64,000 nucleotides of DNA from Cryptomeria japonica (lineage: Eukaryota > Streptophyta > Pinopsida > Cupressales > Cupressaceae). The stretch is taken from contig NC_081406.1 in assembly GCF_030272615.1 (NCBI RefSeq), positions 211,272,997 to 211,336,996 of the forward strand, given 5' to 3'. Within the stretch, counting starts at the first letter, position 1. Each line of letters begins with the position of its first letter. The translations under genes were made by a program, and so were the position numbers. Of this stretch, positions 22,940-36,026 are shown one piece after another. The notes beneath the pieces were generated by a model. That model had not been told where the DNA came from. It was given only the letters and a program-made list of their open reading frames with translations, and made no database searches.

Positions 22940-23961
22940 GTGTTAAGATCATGCCTTCCCTATTTTACATATACTTATTGATTTAGGGACTTTGCGAAGT
23001 CATAATTTTTGACTCAATTATACGATTGGGCTGAAATTTTACAACGAGGTGTATCGTGGTTGGACCTCAACTCGATCAACTTTTCAAGGCATGATTCCTT
23101 CATCTGGAGCTTCAAAAAGAGCTTTTTCTATTTTTTTTCAAGATTTTTGAAAGTTCATTTTTTAGTTATTTTTTAACTCGTGATCTTTCTTAGTTTAGAA
23201 AGTTGGCAATTTGTGCCAAAATAATGTTTTTTTATCTATTTAGAATATTTCATGATTTTTGGGTTAGATTTGAAAATTACCAAAAATGGCAAATTTCAGA
23301 TTTTGTAAAAAATTGCCAAAAAAGGGAAATTTTCAAATTGTTGTTAAAATAGGCCTTTTTTTCATTGTAATGGTAGAATGATTGGAGACTACAGAAGAAG
23401 AAAAGTGAAGGAAAACTAATCCATTCTTGTGTTTTTTTTCACGCTTTCATTAATGGTGTTGTTTATGTTCTAATTGGCTACATCACTTATTGATCCTTAT
23501 CTTGTATTTAGGGATATTTTTACTTTTTGATTTTCTATAAGGAAAAATTTATGTGCCTTGATACTTATCTGTACTGTGTATCTACATTTTATATTGTACT
23601 TGTTTTCTCATATTAGGAGCAAGTTTCTATGTTTTAATGACTATATCTAGCATGAATATTGTTGTATACTTATAATTCAATATGCCTTGCTAGTTACAGA
23701 ATATTTATAATGACAATAATAGACATGTTGTCTTCATAAAATTTTACATTTTCTCATACATTTAGTAATTTTGAATTGTTTTTCATTCTCAACAAAATCT
23801 TTACACACATTTTATGCAACCATTTATATGATGTAATGTCAATAACATTCTTATGTTAATATTTCATAAAGTAGTATGCTAGACAAAGGCTTGTCATCAT
23901 ACTTAGATGAATCCTAATCACAATACATGGTCATTAATGTTGTGTCATACAACATTACCAT
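22940..23961. other. AT-rich spacer, nothing recognised
   Basis: No ORF with recognisable domains, no LTR ends and no long repeats were seen in this stretch. Confidence 0.6.
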
Positions 23962-24440
23962 CACCACACTAAGATAAGTGTTACAATATCACCTTTTGTC
24001 AAGGTACAATTCCTAAACCTTTTTTTTTCTACTTCCTCATTTTGTATGGACAATAAAATAAAAATTGTTGATCAAGGATGACTTGACCCTCACTATTCAA
24101 AAAATTTTACAAAAAAATTTAGGGCAAAGGTAAACAAGACTGAACATAAAATTTCAATAGGTTAAATTCACACCTTCACGATTTATTCCCACTAATTAGG
24201 ATTGATTATAATCAACTCAAAATCAACCTACAAAGAATCATAAATCCATGCAAAGACATAAAAAATACTATTTTTTGAATTTTTTAAACCAAATATCTCA
24301 CCCATTTATATATTAAATTTAAAAAAATAATATTTCAATTTATCAATTCCGAAGTCAAATTAATACTATATTATTCATATACATTTAATTAACCTAATCC
24401 AATCAAGTGAGGTATTTTGACTTAAAAACAAATATCTATA
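23962..24440 (+). repeat. Dispersed repeat, copy 1
   Basis: It aligns over nearly its whole length to 36027-36615 in the same orientation. Shared runs include TTGTCAAGGTAC, GACTTGACCCTCACTATTCA, CACTAATTAGGATTGATTAT and CAATCAAGTGAGGTATTTTG. Copy 2 has two extra blocks of about 40-60 bases. No coding potential. The family is unknown to me. Confidence 0.85.
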
Positions 24441-24586
24441 TTTAAAATAATTTTTAAAAATCACATATCACAATATGCATATATAATTTTTTAATAAATT
24501 CATCAAAGAAGATTTATTTATGTCTATCACAAAGACATCTAAAACCTTAAATGGCTTGCACTAATTTAATAAGTTTTTAATATCAC

Positions 24587-24786
24587 AAGTTGACTAAGTC
24601 AACATTAGTAGTTAAAAAGTTAAGAGGAAATGGGATGGCTAGGAAAAAACTATATAATATCTATTAATTAAAAAATTATAAATTTCTTGTTCACCAAGTC
24701 AACATTCGTAGTTAAGTAGTTAAGAGAAAATTTGATGGCTAAGAAAAATTCATATAATATACAATAGTTAAAAACCTATCAATTTT
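24587..24786. repeat. Two-copy tandem repeat, period 100 bp
   Basis: AAGTCAACATTAGTAGTTAA at about 24596 recurs with few changes exactly 100 bases on at about 24696. The following TTAAGAGGAAAT, GATGGCTAGGAAAAA and ATATAATAT are also shared. Confidence 0.75.
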
Positions 24787-24925
24787 TTGTACACTAATTA
24801 ATTTTTGTGTACATCTACGATCCAATGTGTAAAATTGCTGAAGTAAATAATAACATTATCCAATGTCACAATATTCACTTTAATGGTCACATTCAATTAA
24901 ATAATCTATTCAAACATTATGAATA

Positions 24926-26059
24926 ACGCATGTCCAAAAACGCATGTATGCATCTGGAAGATAAGGATAACTCACTTGGTACTTCCTCAGCTAAAACTTC
25001 GAGCAGGGATTCCCTCGTCCCCAACCTCCCTGATGAGGATGTTGAACTAATCAAGCTAACCCCTAAAAAGAGAAAAAAAATTGAAGCTAAAATGAGGAAT
25101 CCTAAGAAATGGAAAGCTAAATCCCAAAACCCTAATTTGAACATGGACAATGAGGGAAGTGGCTTAGGTGAGAGGAGGTCAAAAAGGCTGAAACAAAAAG
25201 ATAAATGTAAGAAAAAAGATAAATAGGTGAAGGTTACTAAGCTAGAATCAAATGAGGAATACCTCCCAAATGAGGACTCTGAAAAAATAGAGGAAGATGA
25301 TGTAGGGGAAATTGAAAAAGGTGAAGAAGTTGAAGGAGGGGAAAATGTTATGGTAAAAGAAGACATGGGAGAAGAAGACTATCAGAAAGACTAGTACATA
25401 AGCATGGGGGATGAAAAAAACATTGAGGTGAGGTATAATCTGGAGATGGACAACAAACATGAGGAAAAAGATAACAACGTGGAGAACTAGATGAGAGAAA
25501 TGCAACGCCGCATTGTGGTTTTGGAGGCTCAAGAAGCGAAATCAAAAGACAGCTAAAATGAAAGCCATAAAATTCCTCGTCCACATACCAAATGGTATAA
25601 TGCGAAATTCGGTTATGGGAGTGGTTTTAGGAAAGTTCAAGCCATTGAAGAAGATCAAGAAAAAGAAGCAAAAGGACAACAAGAACAAAGAAGACTATGC
25701 ACTACATGGAGATGACTAGAAAGAAGACTTGATGAAGTTGGTTGATGCATGGGACGAGATCTCAGGAAAGAAGGATTAATGTTGTTTCCTTTATTGCTTA
25801 TGTTTAGTGGTTATTTAGATTTAGTTGTTACTCTTTATAAGACTAATGGTCTTCATGAATTATGTTATGTTTATTTGATTAGTTACTCTCAATGCTTGGA
25901 TAGTTAGATGTTTTTTTTGATGTGGACTATAGATAAGTTTTGATTGAGTATGTTGTAGGGATTTTTTGTTATTGTGTGATTGTTGTTTGTTGTCTTTTTT
26001 GGTCTATGTTCTACTGATGTAAGGGATCAAGGCCCTCTCCTTTCTTACTCAATAAAAAA
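24926..26059 (+). mobile_element. LINE-like 3' fragment with an acidic ORF remnant
   Basis: Starting near 24930 the + strand encodes a basic/acidic protein (LTPKKRKKIEAK; RRSKRLKQKDK), then after stops at 25224, 25392, 25488 and 25554 a Glu/Asp-rich part and MREMQRRIVVLEAQE. A 3' UTR-like tail ends in AATAAAAAAA at about 26051-26059. TATGAATA occurs on both sides (24918-24925 and 26060-26067) as a candidate short target duplication. The layout resembles the tail of the third ORF of the LINE at 43190-50927, so I read it as a 5'-truncated relative. This is inference; a captured host fragment is the alternative. Confidence 0.45.
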
Positions 26060-26690
26060 AATATGAATACTATTTAATAATCGATATGATGCCAAAGTTA
26101 ACATAAATAAACATTATATATAACTAATAATAAGCAAAAACTATTAGAAACATACACATTATCACAACATGATTTTCTATTTGAAATGAATAAGCCATTT
26201 ACACAAATTGACCATTCATAATATTTGTATTTAGCTAAATATATAATTACAAAATGGAGGCTTATTAGACTAGTCATGAAGCTATTTTCTTAAGCTTTTA
26301 TATTAACTTTAAGTGTTGTTTCATACTTGAAGCTTTTGGAAATCTATATGATACAATTATGCACTATGTTAATTGTCATCAATCATGTGCATATGTCTAC
26401 ACTTATCAAATCTTTTATATTGTAAAAGTTTTAAATGGGAGAGCTTTTGAATTAACATTTCAAGATCTTTATCTCATACAAATGTTACCAACATTTGCAT
26501 ATATAAAATATGAGTAATATTTTAAGAATAAATCCACTATTATATGGAGGATATAAGATTTTCATTTACAAGATGAAGCCACTCTAGATTACAAAAAAAT
26601 TATCTTACATATTATTTAATTTATTAACTTATTCAATAGTATTTTTTCTATTAAATATTTATAAGTATATCTTACAATTTTTTAACAAAA
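26060..26690. other. AT-rich spacer, nothing recognised
   Basis: No ORF or repeat with support. The left boundary of the next LINE is not fixed by a target duplication. Confidence 0.55.
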
Positions 26691-28394
26691 ATGGGTCTAG
26701 GGTTTCCCTTAATAAGCAAAGTTCTGTGGAAAATCAGTCAGTGGTAAACCCTAATTCTCATTCTTCACCTTGGGAGATTTCTATGGTTGCTTCAAGTGCC
26801 AACTATAATCCTTTGGTTGTTAGTCATGATTTGGGGGTTGATAAGCCGCAGACAGTTTGGCTTCTGGTGCCTTTAATTGATGTTTGTGCTAATCCGTTGG
26901 GTAAGAAAGATCGGGATCTTCAATCTCTTGCGCTCATTATTCAAGTTTGGGGTGATGCCATTACCCTTTCAGAATTGCAGTATAAGATCCATATGCACTG
27001 GTATGGCACTTTATATTTTCAAGTTTTGTCTGCTAGTTCTTTTATTGTTGTTTTTGATTCAGAAGAAGCTAGAAATAAGGCTTTGGAAGTTCCATTTTTT
27101 CTGGTTGGGTAGGAATTTAATTTTTGTTGAGGTATGGAAACCCCTCTTTGAGCCTTCTTGGGTCTCCTCCAAACAAACTTTGATTTGGTTTAAGCTTCCT
27201 CAATTGCCTTTTGAATTTGCTGATTTTGATATCTTACAGAAAATTGGGGATTATTTTGGAAAAATTTTACTATCTCATTCAGTGTTTGAAGATGATTTGT
27301 TCCTTGTTAAAATTTGTGTTTTAGTTAACTCAAGCACTTCTCTTCCTCGGACTTGCAATATTAGGCCAGTTGCTGGTATTTGGCGTCAAAATATTGTTAG
27401 GGATTTTGATGGTTTTGGTCGCTCTTCTGTTTCTATGGATTCTGCTTTGTTTTTTAATATGAAAAAGATGTCGGCTAAGTCCACTTCTAAAGGTTTGGAA
27501 TCTTCTTCTGGTTTCACGGAGAAATATTTCGCTAATTTGGATTCACTCTCATGGGCTAAAATGCAAGATATTGAAAAGGGATCTAATATACCCTCTTTTG
27601 TCCCTCCTTCGCATCCGTTGGGTATGAATGCCCCATCTAGGGTTGGTTTTGTCCTGGATAAGGTTAAATGTTCTACTCCAGTAAATTCTTTGGCTGGCGG
27701 TTTTGTCCCAGATAAGGTTAATTGTTTTGTTCCAGTAAATTCTTTGGCTACTAATTTTGTTAATCCTCTTTCAAATACTGATGTTTCGGATAAACCTTCT
27801 TATGAGTTGGGTAGAGTTGGTTCTCTTTCTAAGTCTACTTTTCATAAGCCTTTGGATAATCCTTTTATTTCTCTATATGACCATCTCATTGTCTAAGTTC
27901 AGAATATTGTTAACATGAATAACATTACTCTTAACTCTTATGTAGCAGATAGAGTGATTACTTCGATTGATAATGATCTAGTTAAGTTGAATAAGGATTT
28001 GTCTGCATTTCCTACAACTAATCCTTTTGAGGTTCTTGATCCGGATAAGGATAGGCTTCCTAGTGTTCCTGATATACCTTTGGATAGTAGTGGTAGGTTG
28101 CCCTTGATTCAGTCTCCACTCTCTCTTGTATCTCCATTCACTACTCCTTTGAAGAGAGGTCGTAAACCAAAGCATGTCAAGACCCAACAAGAAATTGATG
28201 CAGGTATTCAATCAACTCTTCTTTCTCTGATGGGTTCTTCTAAGGGGAAGAGAAAAAAGAAGTCTTTTAGTCTGCCTGTTACAAGGTCCTTGGCCTCTAA
28301 GAGGTGTCTTTAGAAATATTTTTCTGAGGGGAAGATCTCTCAGGCTAGTGATTGTGTAAAGAGGGGAGCCTCGGTCTCCCCTCGAGGCCAATGA
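26691..28394 (+). pseudogene. LINE ORF1, DUF4283-like
   Basis: The reading starts in one frame (…SSPWEISMV, 26726 onward), shifts near 27105, then continues through a TAA at 27894 and a TAG at 28311 to TGA at 28392. The first 250 residues fit the DUF4283-type fold of plant LINE ORF1 proteins (ELQYKIHMHWYG, VFDSEEARNKALE, WVSSKQTLIWFKLPQLPFE). Unlike the ORF1 at 49976-50902, no CCHC knuckle is visible. The C-terminal part is Ser/Pro-rich with a basic patch (KRGRKPKHVK). ORF1 of L1-like elements binds element RNA. The start codon is uncertain: no ATG lies in the first frame, so the 5' end may be missing. Confidence 0.72.
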
Positions 28395-31304
28395 GGATCA
28401 TTTCCTGGAATGTTAGGCGCTTAAATGCCTCTAACAAAAGACGTTTGATTAAGTCCCAGTTGGATTTAATGAAGTGTGATATTGTGATGGTGCAAGAAAC
28501 TAAATTAAATTTGTTTTCTACTAAGTCTTTGTTCTCCTCCTAGAAGCTCTGTAAATTTTGTATTTCTCCTTCTGAGGGGGCTTTGGGAGGGCTTGCTTTC
28601 CTTTGGAATGACTTTAGTGTGGATATTTCTTTGGTTGTCTCTTCTTCAAATTGGATGCTTGGTTTGGTTAAAAGTAGATTTTCCAATGCTAAATTTTGGC
28701 TTTTCAATATTTATGAACCCATTAGTATTGTTGACAAAAGGAAACTTTGGGAGAGATTAGTTGTGATTGCATCTCCATTGAAGGGTGCCTTTTTTTAATT
28801 TTGGGGGGAGATTTCAATGCTATTTCAAGTCTTGAAGAGAAAGCGGGGGGTATTATCCCAAAAAAGCATATTATTGTTGATTTTTGTCATTTTATTAAGG
28901 AATTGAACCTAGTTGATTGTAAAACTCATAATGGTCCTTTTACTTGGACAAACATGAGAAAGGATTTTTTTCTAGATTGTTGAGAGGTTGGATCATTTTT
29001 TGGTATCTGAAAGTTGGTTTGGTTCAGATTGGGAATTCTTTTCCTCGGTTCTCCCTTATACCGGTTTGGATCATTTTCCTATTTTATTTTCTATTCTTGA
29101 GGATAGGGCTCCTCGGAAGATTCCTTTTAAGTTTGAGCCAATGTGGTTTAGGGATCCATCTTTTTTGCCCCTGTTGAAATTGTGGTGGATGTCTGCCCCT
29201 CATGTGAGTGGGTCTAGAATGTATCAGAGTGTTAAAAAGCTAGTTTATCTTAAAGGAAAGATTAGGGAATGGAATTCTCTTCATTTCAAGAATATTTTTG
29301 GAGAAAAGGCTAGGATTTAGGAGGAAATTGAACAGGTGAATGAGTTTATCTTAAAAGTTGGTATGGATTCTTTGTCCTTTAATAGGCTTAAATATTTGAA
29401 AGCTCAGTTTGAGGAGGTTTTGGCTCATGAGGAATCTTATTGGAGATAGAAGTCTAGGGATCTGTGGTTGTCAGAAGGTGATAGGAATACTAAGTTTTTT
29501 CATTCCTCAACTAAATTAAGGAGGTAGCATAATAGTATATCTTGCATTCATGATTCTAATGGGAATTGTCTGTTTGATGAGGGTGAAATTGCTTTTAAGG
29601 CTATTATATTTTTTAAGTCCTTGCTTTCTGCTAATACAGTGGATTCGGGTAGTAACTTTGTTAATTCAATTCCTTCTCTTGTTAAGGAGGAAGATAATAA
29701 GATGCTTATGGCTCCTTTTACCAGTCTTGAGTTAAGAGAGGTGGTCTTTTCCATGTCCCTGGAGAAGGCTTCGAGGCTTGATGGGTTCATTGCTTTGTTT
29801 TTTTCAAAAATATTGGGATTTTGTGGGGAATGATGTCCTATTAGCTCTTGAGGAGTCTAGGCGTAATAGAAAAATATTGAAAGAGATTAATACAACTCAT
29901 ATTGCAATTATCCCTAAGGTGGAGAATCCTAATTCTTTTTTTGATTTTCATCCAATTTCTTTATGTAACACCTTGTACAAAATCATCACTAAGGCAATTT
30001 CAGTTAGGCTGGATAAACTCATTCCTAAGATTATTTTTGTTGATCTGGGAGGTTTTGTTCCTAGGAGAGAAACTTCAGAGGGTGCTATTGTTGCACGTGA
30101 GGTTTTGAATTCCATCTCTTTCTAGAAGACTCTAGCTATGATTCTTAAACTTGATATGCTTAAAGCTTATGATCGGGTGGATTGGCACTCATTAGTTTCT
30201 GTTTTGAAGCATTTTGGTTTTTCTCATAGTTGGGTTAAATGGGTTTTTTCCTACATCTCTTCTGCTCGATTTTCAATATTACTCAATGGTTCCCCTTCTG
30301 GTTTTTTCACTTCCTCTTGATGTGTTAGGAAAGGCGATCCTTTGTCCCCTTTTCTGTTTATTCTTTTAGCTGAGGCTTTTAGTAGGGCTATTTATGTTGC
30401 TAGATCTTCGGGATTTTGGAAAGGAATTAAGATTGATGGTTATCCAATATCCCAATCCCATTGTCTTTTTGTAGATGATACTCTTCTATTTGGTTCAGCC
30501 TCATTAGCAGAGGCTAAAGTCATCAAGAAAATTATTACAGGCTACTCTTCTTTTTCTGGGCAGAAAGTTAATAGCTCCAAATCTGAGATTTTTTTTTCTG
30601 AATGTCTCCTCTTTAGTAAAGAATAGATTGACTCAATTTTGGGGTTTTGAGGTGGGATCCTTTCCTTGTAAGTATTTAGGCATCCCCTTTTTTTGTTGGT
30701 TCAGATAAGACAATGTTTTGGGACAAGGTGGTTCATGTGATGTCTTCCAAAATTTCTTCTTGGAACCATAAATGGCTTACTTTAGCTGGTAAGATTCTTC
30801 TGATCAAGTCATTTCTTAATGCTATTCCTATTTATTTGATGTCTATTTTGAAGACTCCTCCCAAGGTTGTTCATGAGCTTAAGTCATCTTTAAGATCCTT
30901 CCTTTGGAATGACAATATTGGAGGTAAGAAGAAGATCCCTCTCTTGGTCTGGGATAAGGTTTGTCTTCCTAAGGAGTTAGGGGGTTAGGGTATCAGAGAT
31001 TTAGTTATTCAGAATAGAGCTTTGGGGGCGAAGCTAGTCTGGAATCTCTATAGTGACCCCTCAAGTAAATGGGATTCTCTTATGTTTGCTAAGTATTTGA
31101 GGGGGGCTCCTAGAGAGCAATTATTCACAGCTACATCTCTTCCAAAAGGGTCAGTTTTTTGGAATTTTATTACTAGTTGTATATCGGTTATTCTTCCCCA
31201 TCTTTCTTGGGTAATTCATAATGGGAGAAAGGCTCAATTTTGGGATGAAGTTTGGAATGGCCATGCTCCTATGACTAGCATCCGGGATTGGTCCCTATGT
31301 GCGG

Positions 31305-32747
31305 TAAATGAGGGCGACATAAACATGAAAGTCAGTTTCACAGGGTCCACACACCAATGAGACTCTTGGTGCAAGTTATAGGAGCTCTACTGAATAGCTC
31401 AACTTCCCAAGGGGTGTCCCATTGTTCTCTATCTCACAGGACCCTTGAATTCAATGCCTTTGCTCTCAAATCACTGAGAAAAGTGACTTAGGAATGACAA
31501 CTCCAAAAATGAGTGATGTTTGATTATAAGCATGAATGCATTCCTAGATATGTATGCTATTGAAACTAGAATGATTTAAACTAGCATAAAGATGATGATA
31601 AGATTTAGCTAATTATCCTAGAAATGATATACTAGTCTAACATCGATATGCTATGATATTAAAAAATGCTTCTAAATGCTTAATGTGTTTTAACAAAGAT
31701 AGGCTAGATGCTTAGTAAAATGACTATAAGTTAGATGCATAAGACTTGGAGATATATGATTAGCAAAATGACTATAAGTTTGATACACAAAAGATTTATA
31801 TATCAAAATGAGAGAATGAGAGCTCTATTTATAGGAAAAATAGGGCAATGGATGGTCAAGATTGAATAATCTTAACAAGGCCCAGGATTGAAAGTTAATC
31901 AATCCATGTTTACAATTCTCACCAATGAAATGGTGACAATTGTCAACAAGAGGCTTCTTGAGAGGAGATGAAAGAAGCATTAAATTCTTGAGAAGACATG
32001 GAGGTTACCCTAGGAGGTAAAGGTTAAGGTTAGAATAGGGTTATCCATTGGATAAAGCTTTTACCCAAGGGGTAAATTCTTGTGCAAGGTTTAAAGAAAT
32101 AACCAAGGTTAAAGCCATGAATGCTTGATGAGAGCTTTGGGTTAGATGAGGGTTGAGTTAGAGAGAAAGTTTCTAATCATGCAAGAAGGTTGAGTTAACC
32201 ATTAATGGTTATGTAAGAGCCTTAAATAGTTTGGAAGACTTTGAGGGTTAACTTGTTGAGGACATAAAGCCTTTAATGGTTTTCAAAGACTTTGGAGGCT
32301 TTGAGAAGTGACTTCTCTTTGCTTAAGATTATGACAATATTTAGGAGATGGATTAGGCTAAATTGGAAGTGATTAGAAGAATCTAGAAGGGGTTAAAGAG
32401 GCAAGTGAGAGATGTAGGATTTTGCAAGTGGAGGAAAAATGATTTTAATTAAAATAGAATTACTTTATTTCAACTAAATAGATGCAACTTGCATAAATAC
32501 AAGTGGGGGATTTAAATAAATAATTTAGATTTATTTATTTGCAAGGATTAATTTAATCAAATGTAAACTTAATTAAAAAGGGAGAAAGGGGAATTAATTA
32601 AATAAAGTGATTTATTTAATCAAAGGCTAGAAAAGGCTTAGGCGAACTTAATTAAATAAATTGAGTAACTCATTTAATTAAATAGATGAAATGTGAAGAA
32701 ATTAATTAAATAAAATTTAATTAATAGGGGGAATGGGGTTTAAATGA
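31305..32747 (-). mobile_element. 1.4-kb insertion in LINE ORF2, possible solo LTR or other element
   Basis: The LINE protein stops at about 31305 and resumes at about 32750. The block between has no ORF. TAAATGA occurs at both edges (31305-31311 and 32741-32747) as a candidate 7-bp target duplication. On the minus strand a TATA box (CTATAAATAG) lies at 31825-31834 with AT-rich upstream sequence to the right, as in the U3 of an LTR, which suggests a minus-strand promoter. TG...CA ends with a 5-bp duplication could not be found, so the class is open. Confidence 0.55.
31825..31834 (-). promoter_or_regulatory. TATA box inside the 1.4-kb insertion
   Basis: The minus strand reads CTATAAATAGAGCTCTC, a strong plant TATA match with no ORF behind it. 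It is best explained as an LTR or element promoter. Confidence 0.4.
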
Positions 32748-34135
32748 ATATTAAATATTCACTTAGGAAAGTGGTCAGATTTATACATCTGCAGTCCCCT
32801 TTATCAGATATCCTCAAAGATCATTGGGCTGTGTTTGTTACCAATTACTGTTATGTTGATGTTTCAGGTCCCTATGCCATCTTTAGTTGGAAATCTATTG
32901 ATTCTGTGTTGGTAGACCGAGAACTTAAAGATGCCTATGTGCAGGAGCTTAAGAATAGATTGCTAGTATTTCAGGACATGGAGGATGATTTGATCTGGAC
33001 TAAGAATGTATCAGGTTCTTATACAGTAAGGGAGGGATATAAGCCTTTGTCTCATCTCTCTTCTTTCTCCTCTTGCCCTTCTCATCTTTTTTGGTATTCA
33101 ACTTGTCTTCCTAAAGCTGGTTCGTTTGCTTGGTTAGTAGTTCAAGGTAGAGTTCTTATAGGGATGAGATTAGATAGACTATGGATTACAGTTGTGTTTC
33201 CTTATGTGTTTCTTTATGGAATCTTTGGATCATGTGGTTTTACATTGTCCTTTTGCTTCGGATTGCTAGTATTGGTTGTTTGGTAAGCTTGGATGGGCAT
33301 TTGCTATTTGTCCTAATTTATTATCTCAATTCATGGCTTGGCGTTTGTTGTATTCGACCTCATTCTATTCCTATCTCTGGATTGTTGCTTCGTCTATTGT
33401 TATTTGGAATATCTGGCTTGAGAGGAATTATAGGATTTTCAAACACAAATCTGCTTCCTTGGTGGATGTGATAGGCAGGATTCAATCTTTCATTTCTAAA
33501 GTGGTGCTCTCCTTTATTTATTAAAAAATGGATCATTTGTGTTCCTTTTCTCACTGGGATAATTGGGTTCAACATGGAATTGGGAGGCTCTTCAAATCAT
33601 TCCCTCTCATGGGGTTGTATCATTAGGTTTATCTTCTATTGTCAAGTGCAGGCTTGCTAAATGGTCCCCTCCTCCGCCATTCTCTTTCAAATTAAATTTT
33701 AATGGGGCTGCCAAGGGCAATCCGGGCAAATCTGGGGTTGGAGCTGTCATTTTTTATCATAATTCGAAAATTGTCAAGGCTGCTTGTAAGTATATTGGTC
33801 TTGGTTCTAACAATTCTGCTCAATTCCATGCTTTATCATTTGGTCTGGATTTAGCTATTTCTCTAAACATTAAGGATATTGTAATTGAAGGGGATTCTAT
33901 GGTGGCTTTTCATTCAGTTTCCAATAAGAAATGTGCCTCCTGGCAGTTACAATACCTTTTAGATCAAATTCTTTCTCAGTTACAGTTTTTTAGTTCCTTT
34001 ACTATCTCTCATTGTTATAGGGAGATTAATTGTATTGCTGATTTTCTTGCTAACAAGGCAGTAGTTGAGTGCTTGGAGTATTTGGAGGTCTCCCCCACGA
34101 ATATTCCCTCTTCTTGCATAAGCATTTTATACTAG

Positions 34136-35600
34136 CTTTGTTTGGTCGACATTTTTTGCTTATTCTATTGATTCATGGGCAAGGGGGTGCTTTTCAATTT
34201 TGAATTGGTTTGGCATGTGTTTTCTTTGGTCTTGTAGGTGTGAAATCTAAGCTTCGACAGTTTGGTTTAATCATTAGGATTGGTGGTGTCCTTTCAGTAA
34301 GTTGATGGTCTGATTCTTTTATCATGCATCCTTTTCGTTGTGGATATACTTGTATGTGTAACATTAGGGAGGGTGTTGTCCACTTGTTTTTCTTGTGGTA
34401 ACATTTTTGTTGATGCCATACATATCAAGTGTCTTCTCTACGAAAGGTGGTGTTGATGGAGTTTATCCATGCAGTATGTCTCTTTCATGATTCCTTTGAT
34501 AGTTGGATCAGATTTTTCTGGTTGCATATTGGTATTTGATTGCTTATCATACGTGATCTATTTATTTTTCCATTCGGTACTATTGCAATCATTATTGTTC
34601 ATTTGCCTTACTTATTATTGAGAATCGAATCTTGGAAGATTGGTTTTGTTAATTATCAATGTGTGTGCTCTTCATCTCAGTTGCTAATCATTTCTTCGGA
34701 TCATTGGCTTGGTAATCATAATTGTGCGAGTTGTTTATCTCAGCTTCTGTGAGATTTCGAGCATCACTTCACGTTATATTTGTTATGATGTCTTCCTTCA
34801 TTTCGTTTGCAATATATATGAGCTTGTTATATCTCTGATCTTAGCATCCCCTCCTCTTGGTGCTTCTATCCTTCTGGGGGTTGTCATTCTCATACGTTTT
34901 AAGATGACGATTTTGGGTGGGGGTGTAATCTGCTTTATCCGGATGATTTTCTTGAAGCTTGGAAGGTGGTGGTTGAGTTTTCAATCTTGAAATCTGTAGG
35001 TGTTGCGGTATATGCAGTGGTTTCTTGTTTTTCTTTTGTTTGCTTGGTTCTTCTTATGGTTAATCTTTTGGTTCGGCCTCTTGTTGATTCCATCAGGATT
35101 TCAGCATCCTTCTCTCCTTCTCATTTGGGTTATTCTCTGTTTGATATCGATTTTCATTATGGCATGCTCTCTTACCGTGGTTTCATTTATTTTTTTGATT
35201 TTTATGCTAATAAATGGATTGGAGCATTGTTCTGTGTAGCCAGGGGTGGTTCGAGGATGTTCAATTTTTTGTTGTTCTTCTATGCCATTATTGCGGTGTT
35301 CTTCACAGTGAGCTGAAAGGATGATTGTGCATTTGATATCTTTTTGTATGCCTTTTATGGCAACTTCTTTTGTATCTAATGGAAATGCTATGTAATATGG
35401 GGAGGGGTATTTTGGATTATGCCCAGGAGGCCTCTTTGTAATGGGTAGGTAGGCCTTAAGCTTTTTGGAGCAATACTGGAGGGTTTTCTTACTGGCTCTT
35501 TCCCTCCAGTGCTCGTTGAACCAGACACCATATAAAAAAATAAAAATATTAATATAATTTAGTGGTAAATCCACTTTTATCAAAAAAATAAATAAATAAA
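34136..35600 (+). other. Long T-rich 3' UTR of the LINE
   Basis: After the RNase H stop there are 1.4 kb with only low-complexity, T-rich ORFs of 60-116 aa and no domains. The end has a gene-like signature (GGGTAGGTAGGCCTTAAGCT, then CCATATAAAAAAATAAA at 35528 and a terminal TATCAAAAAAATAAATAAA). The ORFs look hydrophobic only because TTT codes for Phe; I do not call them. Confidence 0.6.
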
Positions 35601-36026
35601 TTTAATCAAATTATTAACATAATTAAATAATTTTCAATTTTTTTACAACAAAATTAACCACTATACATCATTAATTAATAAACTTAAAAAAAATTAAATG
35701 TAAGACTTTTTTTAATCTTCTAATGAATATTTTTATTTCAAAATATAAACTTTATCTTATGAATAAATTTCAAAATTGTTTTTCTATTAAAACTGATTTT
35801 TTTTTTTAAAGAACTTTTAAAAAAACTTAATTAAATAAACAATGAAAAGTAAAAGCATTGCCTCCTCAATTATCGAGACAATGTAGAATGCACGTTTAAT
35901 CATATAGCTTTGATTGGATGTTTTGGGAGAAATTTATGACACTAGCCAATACACCGTAGGTTGGATGGGATGCATCACGTATGTATGCTCCTAGTCATTT
36001 TGCTGCTTGGATAGCCAGTGCCTTCA
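35601..36026. other. AT-rich spacer, nothing recognised
   Basis: No ORF or motif with support between the LINE tail and the dispersed repeat. Confidence 0.55.

Larger units (their letters stand above)
28391..34135 (+). pseudogene. LINE ORF2: endonuclease, RT, zf-RVT and RNase H, interrupted
   Basis: The ATG at 28391 overlaps the ORF1 stop as ATGA. Endonuclease follows (RIISWNVRRLN; VQETK; LGGDFNA near 28805; FTWTN). RT runs from about 29890 to 30610, with KLDMLKAYDRVDW and the FVDD pair near 30470, both catalytic sites intact. Then come the thumb and WNGHAPMTSIRDW, the insertion, zf-RVT (about 32760-33200) and RNase H (33680-34080). RNase H reads NFNGAAKGNPG where an Asp is expected and NNSAQF where a Glu is expected, so it is catalytically broken. 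There are at least five stops (28541, 29318, 29447, 29525, 30123) and frameshifts near 28795 and 28975. Not functional. Confidence 0.87.
26691..35600 (+). mobile_element. Decayed plant L1-like LINE, with a 1.4-kb insertion
   Basis: ORF1, ORF2 (endonuclease, RT, zf-RVT, RNase H) and a long T-rich 3' UTR lie in order on the + strand, ending in A-rich (TAAA)n sequence at about 35583-35600. The 5' edge near 26691 is approximate because the ORF1 N-terminus may be truncated and no target duplication is visible. A foreign block (about 31305-32747) splits ORF2 between RT and zf-RVT. Several frameshifts and stops make it an old copy. Confidence 0.85.

Noticed and set aside
25248-25584. Minus-strand ORFs of 78-94 aa opposite the acidic LINE fragment
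   Set aside because: Shadow of the Glu/Asp/Lys-rich + strand sequence, giving Phe/Leu/Ser runs.
31291-32876. GGTCCCTATG at 31290-31299 and 32867-32876 as a target duplication for the 1.4-kb insertion
   Set aside because: LINE coding sequence already resumes at about 32750, so the right copy lies inside the LINE and the match is chance.
34540-35316. Hydrophobic ORFs that look like membrane proteins
   Set aside because: They lie in the T-rich LINE 3' UTR in different frames; Phe/Leu/Ile richness follows from base composition.
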